From Sphingomonas rubra (GTDB lineage Bacteria > Pseudomonadota > Alphaproteobacteria > Sphingomonadales > Sphingomonadaceae): a stretch of 64,000 nucleotides of DNA. Both the position numbers and the translations under genes were made by a program. Below the pieces are notes generated by a model. The model was not told the DNA's origin and made no database searches. It worked only from the letters and a program-made list of their open reading frames with translations. Each line of letters starts with the position of its first letter. The stretch's first letter is position 1. The stretch lies in the NCBI RefSeq assembly GCF_900115745.1, contig NZ_FOXP01000001.1, positions 372,001-436,000 on the forward strand, read 5' to 3'. Shown one piece after another: positions 1 to 7,842 of this stretch.

Positions 1-42
1 AGCCTTGACCCGCGGTCCAGGGTCAAGCAGCGCTGCGCTCGT

Positions 43-75
43 GGCTCTGGATGCCGGGACGAGCCCGGCATGACG
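43..75. repeat. Dispersed palindromic repeat, copy A
   Basis: A short palindrome built on ATGCCGGGACGAGCCCGGCAT sits directly in front of the glk ribosome binding site; its arms, TGCCGGG and CCCGGCA, can form a hairpin. The same unit occurs twice more, between fabF and mltG at 3645-3730. Short palindromes of this kind are common in intergenic DNA of sphingomonads, but whether this family has a function is unknown to me. Confidence 0.7.
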
Positions 76-88
76 GAGGGAGAGAAGA

Positions 89-1057
89 ATGCAGGTCGTC
101 GCAGTCGACATCGGGGGCACCCACGCGCGCTTTGCCATCGCCGAGGTGGAGGGCGGTCGCGTCATCTCGCTCGGCGACGTATCGACCCAGAAGACCGCCG
201 AGCACGCCTCACTCCAGACCGCTTGGCAGGCGTTCGCGGCGGAGCGGGGCGGCACCCTGCCCCCGGCTGCCGCGCTGTCGATCGCCTCGCCGATCACCGG
301 CGACGTCATCCGCCTGACCAACAATCCCTGGGTGATCCGCCCCTCGCTGATCCCCGAGCGGCTGGGCGCGCCGACCTGGACCATCATCAACGATTTCGGC
401 GCCGTCGGCCACGCCGTCGCGCAGCTGCCGCAGGACCAGTTCGTCCATCTCTGCGGCCCTGACCGCGAGCTTCCCGCGCAGGGCGTCACCACCGTCTGCG
501 GCCCCGGCACCGGTCTCGGCGTCGCACAGGTCTTCAAGACCGACGGCGCCTACCACATCCTCCCCACCGAGGGCGGCCACATCGATTTCGCGCCGCACGA
601 CGCGATCGAGGACGCCTTCGTCCGCCGCCTGCGGAAAGTCTTCACCCGCGTCTCGGCCGAGCGGATCGTAGCCGGTCCCGGTATCGTCGCCATCTACGAG
701 ACGCTCGCCAACATGGAAGGCCGCGCCGTGCACGAGCGCGAGGACAAGGAGATCTGGGCCGAAGCGCTGGAAGGGACCGACTCGATCGCCCTCGCCGCGC
801 TCGACCGCTTCTGCCTCGCGCTCGGCTCCGTCGCGGGCGACCTGGCGCTGGCACACGGGGCCAAGGGCGTCGTCATCGCCGGCGGTCTCGGCCTGCGCAT
901 CAAGGACAAGCTCCTCCGTTCCGGCTTCGACCAGCGCTTCGTCGCCAAGGGACGCTTCCAGTCGATGATGGCCGCGATCCCGGTCAAGCTCATCACCCAT
1001 CCCCAGCCCGGCCTCTTCGGCGCCGCCGCCGCCTTTGCCCAGGAACACGCCCGATGA
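89..1057 (+). CDS. glk: Glucokinase
   Basis: This gene encodes a 322-residue cytoplasmic glucokinase (Glk family, not ROK) that phosphorylates glucose to glucose-6-phosphate with ATP. The N-terminal phosphate-binding motif DIGGTHARF is at residues 7-15, the second glycine-rich loop CGPGTGLGVA is near residue 140, and the adenosine motif GVVIAGGLGLR is near 265. A purine-rich ribosome binding site (GGAGGGAGAG) precedes the ATG. The last four bases overlap the start of eda (ATGA), so the two are translationally coupled. In sphingomonads glk and eda usually end an Entner-Doudoroff operon with zwf, pgl and edd, which would lie left of the window. Confidence 0.95.
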   Translation: MQVVAVDIGGTHARFAIAEVEGGRVISLGDVSTQKTAEHASLQTAWQAFAAERGGTLPPAAALSIASPITGDVIRLTNNPWVIRPSLIPERLGAPTWTIINDFGAVGHAVAQLPQDQFVHLCGPDRELPAQGVTTVCGPGTGLGVAQVFKTDGAYHILPTEGGHIDFAPHDAIEDAFVRRLRKVFTRVSAERIVAGPGIVAIYETLANMEGRAVHEREDKEIWAEALEGTDSIALAALDRFCLALGSVAGDLALAHGAKGVVIAGGLGLRIKDKLLRSGFDQRFVAKGRFQSMMAAIPVKLITHPQPGLFGAAAAFAQEHAR

Positions 1058-1671
1058 CCGACACGTCCCGCGACATTCTGGCCATCATGCGCACCAGCGC
1101 GGTGATCCCCGTGCTCGTCATCGACGACGCCGTGATCGCCCGTCCGCTCGCCGAGGCGCTGGTCGCCGGTGGCCTCAAGGTGCTGGAAGTGACGATGCGA
1201 ACCCCTGCCGCGCTCGACGCCATCGCGGAGATGAAGAAGGTCGACGGCGCGATCGTCGGCGCCGGCACCGTGGTCAACACCGACCAATTCGAGCAGGTGA
1301 TGGCAGCGGGCGCCGAGTTCATCGTCTCCCCCGGCCTCTCCGAGCGGCTGGGCGAGGTGATCGTCCGGTCGGGCGTGCCCTACCTCCCCGGCGTCGCCAC
1401 CGCGGGCGACATCATGCGCGGCCTCGACCTCGGGCTCACCCATTTTAAATTTTTCCCGGCCGAGACCAGCGGCGGCCTGCCCGCGCTGAAGGCGCTCGCC
1501 GCCCCCTTCAACCAGTGCCGCTTCTGCCCCACCGGTGGCATCACCGAGGCGACCGCGCGCGACTGGCTCGCCCTCGGCCCCGTCGAGTGCGTCGGCGGCA
1601 GCTGGGTGACCGGCGGCACCATGGCCGAGGTGGAGATGAAAGCGCGCGCCGCGGCAGCGCTGCGTTCCTGA
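1054..1671 (+). CDS. eda: 2-dehydro-3-deoxy-phosphogluconate aldolase
   Basis: This 205-residue class I aldolase cleaves KDPG to pyruvate and glyceraldehyde-3-phosphate, the last specific step of the Entner-Doudoroff pathway. The Schiff-base lysine is K132 in HFKFFPAE. The general base E45 and phosphate-binding R49 lie in LEVTMRT, the pattern known from E. coli Eda. The length is normal for a stand-alone enzyme. It starts inside the glk stop codon (ATGA overlap), which supports co-translation with glucokinase. Confidence 0.96.
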   Translation: MTDTSRDILAIMRTSAVIPVLVIDDAVIARPLAEALVAGGLKVLEVTMRTPAALDAIAEMKKVDGAIVGAGTVVNTDQFEQVMAAGAEFIVSPGLSERLGEVIVRSGVPYLPGVATAGDIMRGLDLGLTHFKFFPAETSGGLPALKALAAPFNQCRFCPTGGITEATARDWLALGPVECVGGSWVTGGTMAEVEMKARAAAALRS

Positions 1672-1693
1672 GCAATCCGACAAGGGGGTCAAC

Positions 1694-2089
1694 ATGGCCG
1701 ATCTGAAATTCGAACTCGGCTTCGATGAAGAACACTATATCCAGTTGATCCATGTGCGCGGCCTCTGGGATCAGGACCAGTTCACCCGGTTCGCGACGGC
1801 GATCACCACCATGGTCATCACCCTCGCCGGGCGCGGTCGTCCTTGGGACGTGCTGATCGACGCCCGCGAGTTCGCCGTGCAGCAGCCCGCCATTGCCGAC
1901 GCCTTCCAAGCGCTGCTTACCCGGGGTCGAGAGGTCAACACCGGCTACACCGCCATTCTCGTCGCCTCCATGCTGGCGAAAATGCAAACGGAGCGCGTGT
2001 TGCGCCACGAGCGACTGCGCGTACTTTTCGATCGGTCCGAAGCCATGGCTTGGTTGATCGAACGCCGCGCGGCGGTGACGGCGAGCTGA
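1694..2089 (+). CDS. STAS/SpoIIAA-like small cytoplasmic protein
   Basis: This 131-residue protein has no signal peptide or membrane segment. It shows alternating strands and helices (QLIHVRGLWD, WDVLIDAREF, YTAILVASMLAKM) reminiscent of SpoIIAA-like or STAS folds, but I see no phospho-serine motif, so the family call is only structural resemblance. It follows eda after 22 bp with AAGGGGG in front of the ATG and may be the tail gene of the glk-eda transcript. The function is unknown. Confidence 0.7.
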   Translation: MADLKFELGFDEEHYIQLIHVRGLWDQDQFTRFATAITTMVITLAGRGRPWDVLIDAREFAVQQPAIADAFQALLTRGREVNTGYTAILVASMLAKMQTERVLRHERLRVLFDRSEAMAWLIERRAAVTAS

Positions 2090-2112
2090 CGCGTGTAGCG
2101 GCGACGAATCGA

Positions 2113-2634
2113 TCAACCGCCGCCCGCGTCCGCCACCACTGCCGCCATCAGCGCCACCGCCACCTTCAGCGCCGCGATCCGCACCGCGCCCCTGCCGACA
2201 TCGCCGAAATGCTCCACCCGGTGCACCGTCGCCCGTCCCGTCCGCGCGCAGGCGAAATGGACGAGGCCCGGCTCATCGCCCGGTGCGCCCTCACCCGCGA
2301 AGCCGGTGACCGCCAGCACCACCTGCGCGTCCGACGCGGCGAGCGCCCCTTGCGCCATCGCTACCGCCACGTCGCGGCTCACCGCACCGCAGCGCGCGAT
2401 CTGTTCCGGTGCCAGCCCCAGCAGCTGGCATTTGGCGTGCTCGCTATACACCACGAAGCCGCGATCGAAGACGTGGCCATAGCCGTCGACGTCGGTCAGC
2501 AGCGACGCCAGCATCCCGCCCGTGCAACTCTCCGCCGTCGCCAGCATCAACTCGCGCTCGTGCGCCTCGCGCAGCAGCGCCTCGGTTGCGATCTCCAGCT
2601 CGGTCGGCAGCGCCTCGGTCAACGTCTCCGTCAT
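2113..2634 (-). CDS. pncC: CinA C-terminal-domain amidohydrolase (NMN deamidase type)
   Basis: This 173-residue stand-alone CinA domain would deamidate nicotinamide mononucleotide in pyridine-nucleotide salvage. Hallmarks are AESCTGGMLA near residues 38-47, FVVYSEHAK, the GAVSRDVAVAMAQGA helix, and AVTGFAGEGAPGDEPG near residue 122. The N-terminal molybdopterin-like domain of full CinA is absent, as in the short PncC/YgaD forms. It lies 35 bp downstream of mltG on the same strand and could be the last gene of the fab-mltG cluster. Confidence 0.9.
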   Translation of the reverse strand: MTETLTEALPTELEIATEALLREAHERELMLATAESCTGGMLASLLTDVDGYGHVFDRGFVVYSEHAKCQLLGLAPEQIARCGAVSRDVAVAMAQGALAASDAQVVLAVTGFAGEGAPGDEPGLVHFACARTGRATVHRVEHFGDVGRGAVRIAALKVAVALMAAVVADAGGG

Positions 2635-2669
2635 GGCGCCATCAACCGGAAGCGGCGGGGCGAGTTCCC

Positions 2670-3635
2670 TTACATCTCACCGCGTTGGCGGCGGATCGCG
2701 TACCAGCGCTTCACGTTGGCGTTGTGCTGCTCCAGCGTGTCGGCGAACACGTGGCCGCCGGTGCCGTCGGCGACGAAGTACAGTGCACGGCTCCGCGCCG
2801 GATCGAGCACCGCGTCGATCGAGGCGCGCCCCGGATTGGCGATCGGCCCGACCGGCAGGCCCGGACTGGCATAGGTGTTGTACCCATTCTTCGCCCGCAG
2901 CTCCGACTGGCGGATGCGACGCCCGAGCGGCCGCCCCTTGGTGATCGGGTAGATGACGGTGGGATCGGCCTGCAGCGGCATGCCCAGCCGCAGGCGATTG
3001 CCGTAGACGGCGGCGACGGTGCGCCGCTCGGACGGCTTGCCCGTCTCCTTCTCGACGATGGAGGCGAGCACGATCGCCTGCTCGGGGCTGCTCACCGCGA
3101 TGCCGGGCTTGCGCCGCCGCCACGCCGCGGCGAGATAATCGGCCATCGCCTTCTGCATCCGCGCGACCACGGCCGCGCGCGTATCGCCGCGCTGATAGGC
3201 GTAGCTGTCGGGCAGCACCGATCCCTCGCGCGGCACCGCGACGGTCCCGGTCAACCCGTCCGCGCGCATCACGGCGTCGTGGACCAGGACGGACGGCAAC
3301 CCCTCCGGCACCGCCACCAGCCGCTGGCGCACCTTGCCCTCGGTCAGCAGCGCCCAGATCGCGCGCTGGCTGGCTCCGGCGGGAAGCTGATACTCACCCG
3401 CCTTGATCGATCCGCCATTGCCGAACGCCCGCGCCAGCAGCCGGAAGCGCGAGGCGGAGCGGATCGCCCCCGCCTTCTCCAGCTCGGTCGCCGCCCGCGC
3501 GACGCTCGCGCCCTCGGGAACGACGACCGTCAAGGGCCGTGCGGCCGGGCCGCCACCGGCCCACATGTTGGTCGCCACCAGTGCCGCCACGACCAGCGCG
3601 GCGATCAAGAGGACGAGGCAGCCTAGTTTGCGCAT
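2670..3635 (-). CDS. mltG: Endolytic transglycosylase MltG
   Basis: This 321-residue inner-membrane lytic transglycosylase cuts nascent peptidoglycan strands and so limits glycan chain length. There is one N-terminal membrane anchor (residues 5-24), a LysM-like region (TVVVPEGASVARAATEL), and the YceG catalytic motif IVEKETG with the expected catalytic glutamate E195. It follows fabF on the minus strand after a 102-bp gap filled by two palindromic repeats. The acpP-fabF-mltG order is common in alphaproteobacteria. Confidence 0.95.
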   Translation of the reverse strand: MRKLGCLVLLIAALVVAALVATNMWAGGGPAARPLTVVVPEGASVARAATELEKAGAIRSASRFRLLARAFGNGGSIKAGEYQLPAGASQRAIWALLTEGKVRQRLVAVPEGLPSVLVHDAVMRADGLTGTVAVPREGSVLPDSYAYQRGDTRAAVVARMQKAMADYLAAAWRRRKPGIAVSSPEQAIVLASIVEKETGKPSERRTVAAVYGNRLRLGMPLQADPTVIYPITKGRPLGRRIRQSELRAKNGYNTYASPGLPVGPIANPGRASIDAVLDPARSRALYFVADGTGGHVFADTLEQHNANVKRWYAIRRQRGEM

Positions 3636-3644
3636 TCACACCCT

Positions 3645-3730
3645 CCGTCATGCCGGGCTCGTCCCGGCATCCAGGATCACGAGCGATAGCGCTGCTTGGC
3701 TCTGGATGCCGGGACAAGCCCGGCATGACG
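3645..3730. repeat. Two palindromic repeat units in opposite orientation between fabF and mltG
   Basis: Copy B (3645-3675) and copy C (3698-3730) belong to the same palindrome family as the unit in front of glk. They lie in inverse orientation about 22 bp apart, so the pair can fold into one long hairpin as well as two short ones. The segment fills nearly the whole fabF-mltG gap. It may attenuate or stabilise the mRNA between the two genes, which is an inference. Confidence 0.75.
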
Positions 3731-3737
3731 ACAAAGA

Positions 3738-4997
3738 TCAGACCGACCGCATTACCAGCGACGCATTGGTGCCGCCGAAGCCGAACGAATTGTTCAGCAC
3801 CGCGCGCACTTGCCGCTTCTTGGCTTTATGCGGCACCAGGTCGACCCCGACGCAGCTGTCGCTCGGATTGTCGAGGTTCAGCGTCGGCGGCACGATCTGG
3901 TCGCGCAGGGCCAGGATGCAGAAGATCGACTCTACCGCGCCCGCGCCGCCCAGCAGGTGGCCGATCGCCGACTTTGTCGACGACATCGACACCGTCGCCA
4001 TCGCCTCGCCGAACAGCCGCCGCACCGCGCCCAGCTCCAACTCGTCACCCATCGGGGTCGAGGTGCCGTGCGCGTTGATGTAATCGATGTCGCCCGGCTC
4101 CAGACCGGCTTTCTTGAGCGCCATCTGCATCGACCGGAACGCGCCATCGCCGTCCGGATGCGGCGCGGTGACGTGATACGCGTCGCCGGTCAGGCCGTAG
4201 CCGATCACCTCGGCGTAGATCTTGGCCCCCCGCGCCTTGGCATGCTCATATTCCTCCAGCACGACGATGCCCGCGCCCTCGCCCATCACGAAGCCGTCGC
4301 GGTCCTTGTCATAGGGGCGGCTCGCCTTCTCGGGCGTGTCGTTGAACCCGGTCGACAGCGCGCGCGCCTGCGCGAAGCCCGCGATGCCGAGCGGGCAGAC
4401 CGTGCCCTCGGCGCCGCCCGCCAGCATCACGTCGGCATCGTCCATCGCGATCATCCGCGCCGCGTCGCCGATCGCGTGCGCGCCGGTCGAGCAGGCGGTC
4501 ACCACCGCGTGGTTGGGCCCGCGCAGACCGTACTTGATCGATACCTGGCCGGAAATCAGGTTGATGAGCCGCCCGTGCACGAAGTGCGGCGAAACGCGGC
4601 GCGGCCCCTTCTCGTGCAGCACGATCGACTCGCTCTCGATCCCCGGCAGCCCGCCGATGCCCGATCCGATCGAGCAACCCGCGCGCCAGCTCTGCTCCAC
4701 CGTCATCTCCGTCAGGCCCGCATCCTCCAGCGCCTGACCGGCGGCGTCGATGCCGTACACGATGAACGGATCGACCTGGCGCTGGACCTTGTGGTCCACC
4801 CGCTTGCCCGGATCGAAGCCGTATTCATGGTCCTTCGGCTTTACCTCGCAGGCGATCTTGCAGACCTGGTCCGCCGCGTCGAAGCGCGTGATCGGCCCGG
4901 CGCCCGACTTTCCCGCCAAGATGTTCGCCCAGGCGGTCTCGACGTCCGCGCCCAGCGGCGTGACAAGGCCCAGACCGGTGACGACGACACGCCGCAT
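3738..4997 (-). CDS. fabF: Beta-ketoacyl-ACP synthase II
   Basis: This 419-residue condensing enzyme elongates acyl-ACP with malonyl-ACP in fatty-acid synthesis. The catalytic triad is visible as Cys in VVTACSTGA (about residue 169), His in NAHGTSTP (about 310) and Lys/His in TKSAIGHLLG (about 342 and 347). I chose the ATG at 4997, since GGAG stands 8 bases upstream, over an in-frame TTG two codons earlier. It lies downstream of acpP on the same strand, as in most bacterial fab clusters. Confidence 0.96.
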   Translation of the reverse strand: MRRVVVTGLGLVTPLGADVETAWANILAGKSGAGPITRFDAADQVCKIACEVKPKDHEYGFDPGKRVDHKVQRQVDPFIVYGIDAAGQALEDAGLTEMTVEQSWRAGCSIGSGIGGLPGIESESIVLHEKGPRRVSPHFVHGRLINLISGQVSIKYGLRGPNHAVVTACSTGAHAIGDAARMIAMDDADVMLAGGAEGTVCPLGIAGFAQARALSTGFNDTPEKASRPYDKDRDGFVMGEGAGIVVLEEYEHAKARGAKIYAEVIGYGLTGDAYHVTAPHPDGDGAFRSMQMALKKAGLEPGDIDYINAHGTSTPMGDELELGAVRRLFGEAMATVSMSSTKSAIGHLLGGAGAVESIFCILALRDQIVPPTLNLDNPSDSCVGVDLVPHKAKKRQVRAVLNNSFGFGGTNASLVMRSV

Positions 4998-5026
4998 GTT
5001 CAAAACTCCACCCTGCTCAAACGTCG

Positions 5027-5066
5027 AACGGCTCCCCGCCTCCTCAACCGGGGACGGGAAGCCGCT
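5027..5066. other. Hairpin between acpP and fabF
   Basis: AACGGCTCCCCG (5027-5038) faces CGGGAAGCCGCT (5055-5066). They pair over 12 bases with two weak positions and a 16-base loop, in the transcript leaving acpP. No T-run follows on the minus strand, so this is more likely a processing or partial attenuation structure that sets high acpP over lower fabF expression than a full terminator. The role is inferred. Confidence 0.4.
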
Positions 5067-5098
5067 CGTGTATCCGTGCCCGTAGGCCGTATGCTATC

Positions 5099-5335
5099 TT
5101 ACGACTTGTGCTCGTCGATATAGGTGATCGCGTCCTTCACGGTCGTGATCTTCTCGGCGGCGTCGTCGGGGATCTCCACGCCGAACTCCTCCTCGAACGC
5201 CATCACCAGCTCGACGATGTCGAGGCTGTCGGCGCCCAGGTCGTCGATGAAGCTCGCGTCCTCGGTGACCTTGTCGGCCTCGACGCCGAGATGCTCGACG
5301 ACGATCTTCTTCACGCGGTCGGCGGTCTCGCTCAT
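5099..5335 (-). CDS. acpP: Acyl carrier protein
   Basis: This 78-residue acidic protein carries growing acyl chains on 4'-phosphopantetheine. The attachment serine is S37 in the motif [10 protein letters not shown], followed by the conserved helix [20 protein letters not shown] chose the ATG at 5335 ([10 protein letters not shown]), the usual family start; an upstream in-frame ATG would add 13 atypical residues. fabF lies about 100 bp downstream. Confidence 0.97.
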   Translation of the reverse strand: MSETADRVKKIVVEHLGVEADKVTEDASFIDDLGADSLDIVELVMAFEEEFGVEIPDDAAEKITTVKDAITYIDEHKS

Positions 5336-5479
5336 GGTATTCCCTCTTCGTACTTGGGTGTTTCCTGAACGCACGTAGAACGGGGTCCGTTGCGTGGCAA
5401 CCCCGCCGACGCGAGCCCGGCGCCGCGTTAACCGTCGCTTACCGCAGCGACGTTATCGCAAGGCAACGGGGATGACGGG

Positions 5480-6670
5480 GTGATGAGGCTGAGGACGGAC
5501 GATTGGGTCACGGCACCGCGCGCCCGCGCCGTCGCGCTCGCGGTGCTGCTCGCCACCGTGCTGATGATCGGGGCGCTCGCCTGGGAGGCGCACGGCACGG
5601 TGGACGCCTGGGGGCGGCCGCTCGGCACTGACTTCTCCAACGTCTGGACCGCCGGCTGGATGGCGGATCACGGGCAGGCGGCGAGCGCGTGGGACTGGTC
5701 CCGCCATCACGCGGTGCAACGCGCGCTGCATGGGCCGCGCGTCCCCTTCTACGGCTGGCACTATCCGCCGCCCTTCCTGCTCGTCGCCGCGCTGTTCGCC
5801 CTGCTCCCCTATCTGGCGGCTCTGATCCTGTGGCAGGGGGCGACGCTCACCGCGGCGGTCGCCGTTGCCTGCCGCATCGTGCCGGGTCGTACCACCGTGC
5901 TGGTGGCGCTCGGCTTCCCGGCCGTGCTCGTCTGCCTGGGGCACGGGCAGAACGGCTTTCTCACCGCGGCGCTGCTCGGCGGCGGACTGCTGCTGCTCGC
6001 GCGCCGGCCGGTCCTTGCGGGGGTGCTGATCGGCTGCCTCTGCTACAAGCCGCAGTTCGCGCCGGTGCTGCCGGTGGCGATGCTGGTCGGCGGTCACTGG
6101 CGCGCCATCGCCGCCGCCGGCGCGACGGTGATGGCGCTGGTCGCCGCCACCACCGCGATCTGGGGCGTCGCCGTCTGGCACGCCTTTGCCGGGTCGCTGG
6201 CGCTCACCCGTACCGTGATCGTCGAGCAGGCGGATACTGGCGCCTACAAGATCGTCAGCGCCTTCGCCGCCGTCCGCCTCCATGACGGGCCGGTCGCGCT
6301 CGCCTACGCCGTCCAGGCGGTGGCGAGCACCGCCGCGATCCTCGGCATCGTCGCATTGCGCGCCGCACCCGCGCGCGTCCGCTACGCGGCGGTGGCGACC
6401 GGATCGCTGCTCGCCACCCCGTACGCCTTCGACTACGACACCGTGGTGATCGGCGTCGCCATCGCCTTTCTGGTCGCGGAAGCGGCGGTGACCGGGTGGC
6501 GCGATGGCGAGAAAAGCGTGCTCGCCCTCGCCTATCTCGCACCGCTGGTCGGGCGCGCGACGGCGCAGGCAACCGGCGTACCGCTCAACCTGCTCGCCAT
6601 CGTCCTGCTATGGGTGGTGACGATGCGCCGCGGCCTCGCCCCCATCACACCATCGCCATGCCGCCGTTGA
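5480..6670 (+). CDS. GT87/DUF2029-type membrane glycosyltransferase
   Basis: This 396-residue polytopic membrane protein has a short cytoplasmic N-terminus and about ten hydrophobic segments. The first periplasmic loop carries GTDFSNVWTAGWM and later GWHYPPPFLLVAALF. An acidic-aromatic loop (TDFSNVWTAG here) followed by YPPPF is characteristic of GT87 (DUF2029) enzymes, which use polyprenyl-phosphate sugars to modify envelope glycans or lipids. It is the only plus-strand gene inside the minus-strand fab cluster, and its end overlaps the 3' end of fabG by 26 bp. The sugar and acceptor cannot be told. Confidence 0.8.
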   Translation: MMRLRTDDWVTAPRARAVALAVLLATVLMIGALAWEAHGTVDAWGRPLGTDFSNVWTAGWMADHGQAASAWDWSRHHAVQRALHGPRVPFYGWHYPPPFLLVAALFALLPYLAALILWQGATLTAAVAVACRIVPGRTTVLVALGFPAVLVCLGHGQNGFLTAALLGGGLLLLARRPVLAGVLIGCLCYKPQFAPVLPVAMLVGGHWRAIAAAGATVMALVAATTAIWGVAVWHAFAGSLALTRTVIVEQADTGAYKIVSAFAAVRLHDGPVALAYAVQAVASTAAILGIVALRAAPARVRYAAVATGSLLATPYAFDYDTVVIGVAIAFLVAEAAVTGWRDGEKSVLALAYLAPLVGRATAQATGVPLNLLAIVLLWVVTMRRGLAPITPSPCRR

Positions 6671-7382
6671 CGTGGATCGTCTGCCCGGTGACGTAGCCCG
6701 CCTCACGGCTGGCGAGGTAGACCACCGCCGCGGCGATGTCCTCGCCCGTGCCCAGGTCGCCTGCCGGGATGCGGCCGGTCAACGCCGCCTTCTGCGCCTC
6801 CGGCAGCCCGTCGGTCATCGCCGAGCGGATGAAGCCGGGCGCCACGCAGTTAACGGTGATGTTGCGGCTGGCCAGTTCCTGCGCCAGCGCCTTGGACATG
6901 CCGACCAGGCCCGCCTTGGACGCGGCATAGTTCGCCTGCCCTGGATTGCCCGTCTGCCCGACGACCGAGGTGATCGACACGACCCGCCCGAACCGCGCCT
7001 TCATCATCGGCTTGGCGGCGGCGCGGATCAACCGGAACGCCGCCTCCAGGTTGACGCGGATCACCTGATCCCACTCGTCGTCCTTCATCCGCATCGCCAG
7101 ATTGTCGCGCGTCACGCCGGCGTTGTTGACGAGAATGTCGAGCTTCCCCAGCACCTTGACCGCCTCCGGCACCAGCGCGTCCACCTGACCCGCATCGGAC
7201 AAGTCGCACGTCAACGCGACATGATCGCCACCCAGGCCGCTCCGGAAGCTCTCCAGCTTGTCGGCGTTCGACCCCGATACCGCCAGCCGCGCCCCCCGCG
7301 CCGCCAGCCCCCGCGCGATCGCCGAACCGATCCCGCCGGACGCGCCGGTAACGAGGGCGGTCATGCCTGTGAGATCGAACAT
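6645..7382 (-). CDS. fabG: 3-oxoacyl-ACP reductase
   Basis: This 245-residue short-chain dehydrogenase reduces 3-oxoacyl-ACP with NADPH. The cofactor loop TGASGGIGSAI is at residues 12-22, NNAG at 86-89, and the catalytic residues are S139, Y152 and K156. The ATG lies one base downstream of the stop of the preceding GxxExxY gene. Its ribosome binding site (ACGGAG) lies inside that gene, so fabG translation now depends on the inserted cassette. Its 3' end overlaps the convergent GT87 gene. Confidence 0.95.
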   Translation of the reverse strand: MFDLTGMTALVTGASGGIGSAIARGLAARGARLAVSGSNADKLESFRSGLGGDHVALTCDLSDAGQVDALVPEAVKVLGKLDILVNNAGVTRDNLAMRMKDDEWDQVIRVNLEAAFRLIRAAAKPMMKARFGRVVSITSVVGQTGNPGQANYAASKAGLVGMSKALAQELASRNITVNCVAPGFIRSAMTDGLPEAQKAALTGRIPAGDLGTGEDIAAAVVYLASREAGYVTGQTIHVNGGMAMV

Positions 7383-7383
7383 G

Positions 7384-7809
7384 CTATTCTCCGTTGTTGT
7401 TCACGCGGAGACGCGGAGACGCGGAGGAGCGATGGCCGTTGACGATCCGTCGCACTCCCTCCTTGAGCGTCGCGCCACCGAAGTTGATAAGCAGCCCTAC
7501 AGGCTGTCCGGTCAGGCGAAGGTAGGTCAGTAGTTGTTTGCCATGAGCGGCATTTAGCCGCTCCACCGATTTGATTTCCACCAAGAGACGATCGTCGACG
7601 AGCAGGTCGATGCGAAACGCAGCCTCGAAGCGCAAACCATCGAATTCAATGTCTACCGGTCGTTGCCGCGCGACGTAATATCCGAGACTGCACAGCTTTC
7701 CGGCGAGCACCATCTCATAAACGCTCTCCAGCAGGCCGGGTCCAAGATCGCGGTGCAGCTGCAAGGCTACGTTCAGCACGTCACCGCTGATCTCATCGAT
7801 ACTTTTCAC
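7384..7809 (-). CDS. GxxExxY family protein
   Basis: This 141-residue protein belongs to a family named after the motif seen here as GPGLLESVYEMVLAGKL (residues 23-39). Further on it has FRIDLLVDDRLLVEIKSVE, a D...E-x-K pattern that resembles PD-(D/E)XK nuclease cores. It starts with GTG at 7809, and the repeat arm supplies the ribosome binding site (GCGGAGAA). It sits between fabD and fabG, one base from the fabG ATG, and both ends are covered by the arms of an inverted repeat. This suggests it came in as a unit. The function of the family is not established to my knowledge. Confidence 0.85.
   Translation of the reverse strand: MKSIDEISGDVLNVALQLHRDLGPGLLESVYEMVLAGKLCSLGYYVARQRPVDIEFDGLRFEAAFRIDLLVDDRLLVEIKSVERLNAAHGKQLLTYLRLTGQPVGLLINFGGATLKEGVRRIVNGHRSSASPRLRVNNNGE
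7399..7429. repeat. Left arm of 31-bp inverted repeat bounding the GxxExxY gene
   Basis: This 31-base arm begins GTTCACGCGGAGACGCGGAG and matches the reverse complement of 7812-7842 at 29 of 31 positions. It encodes the C-terminal residues SASPRLRVN of the GxxExxY protein. Internally it is an 8-base CGCGGAGA-type tandem repeat. Confidence 0.85.
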
Positions 7810-7811
7810 TT

Positions 7812-7842
7812 CTTCTCCGCGTCTCCGCGCCTCCGCGTGAAC
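7812..7842. repeat. Right arm of 31-bp inverted repeat bounding the GxxExxY gene
   Basis: This arm is the partner of 7399-7429. Its last base coincides with the stop codon of fabD, and its first bases lie just upstream of the GTG start of the GxxExxY gene, so it carries both a fabD terminus and a ribosome binding site. Read on the plus strand, it would itself encode SASPRLRVN. Confidence 0.85.
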
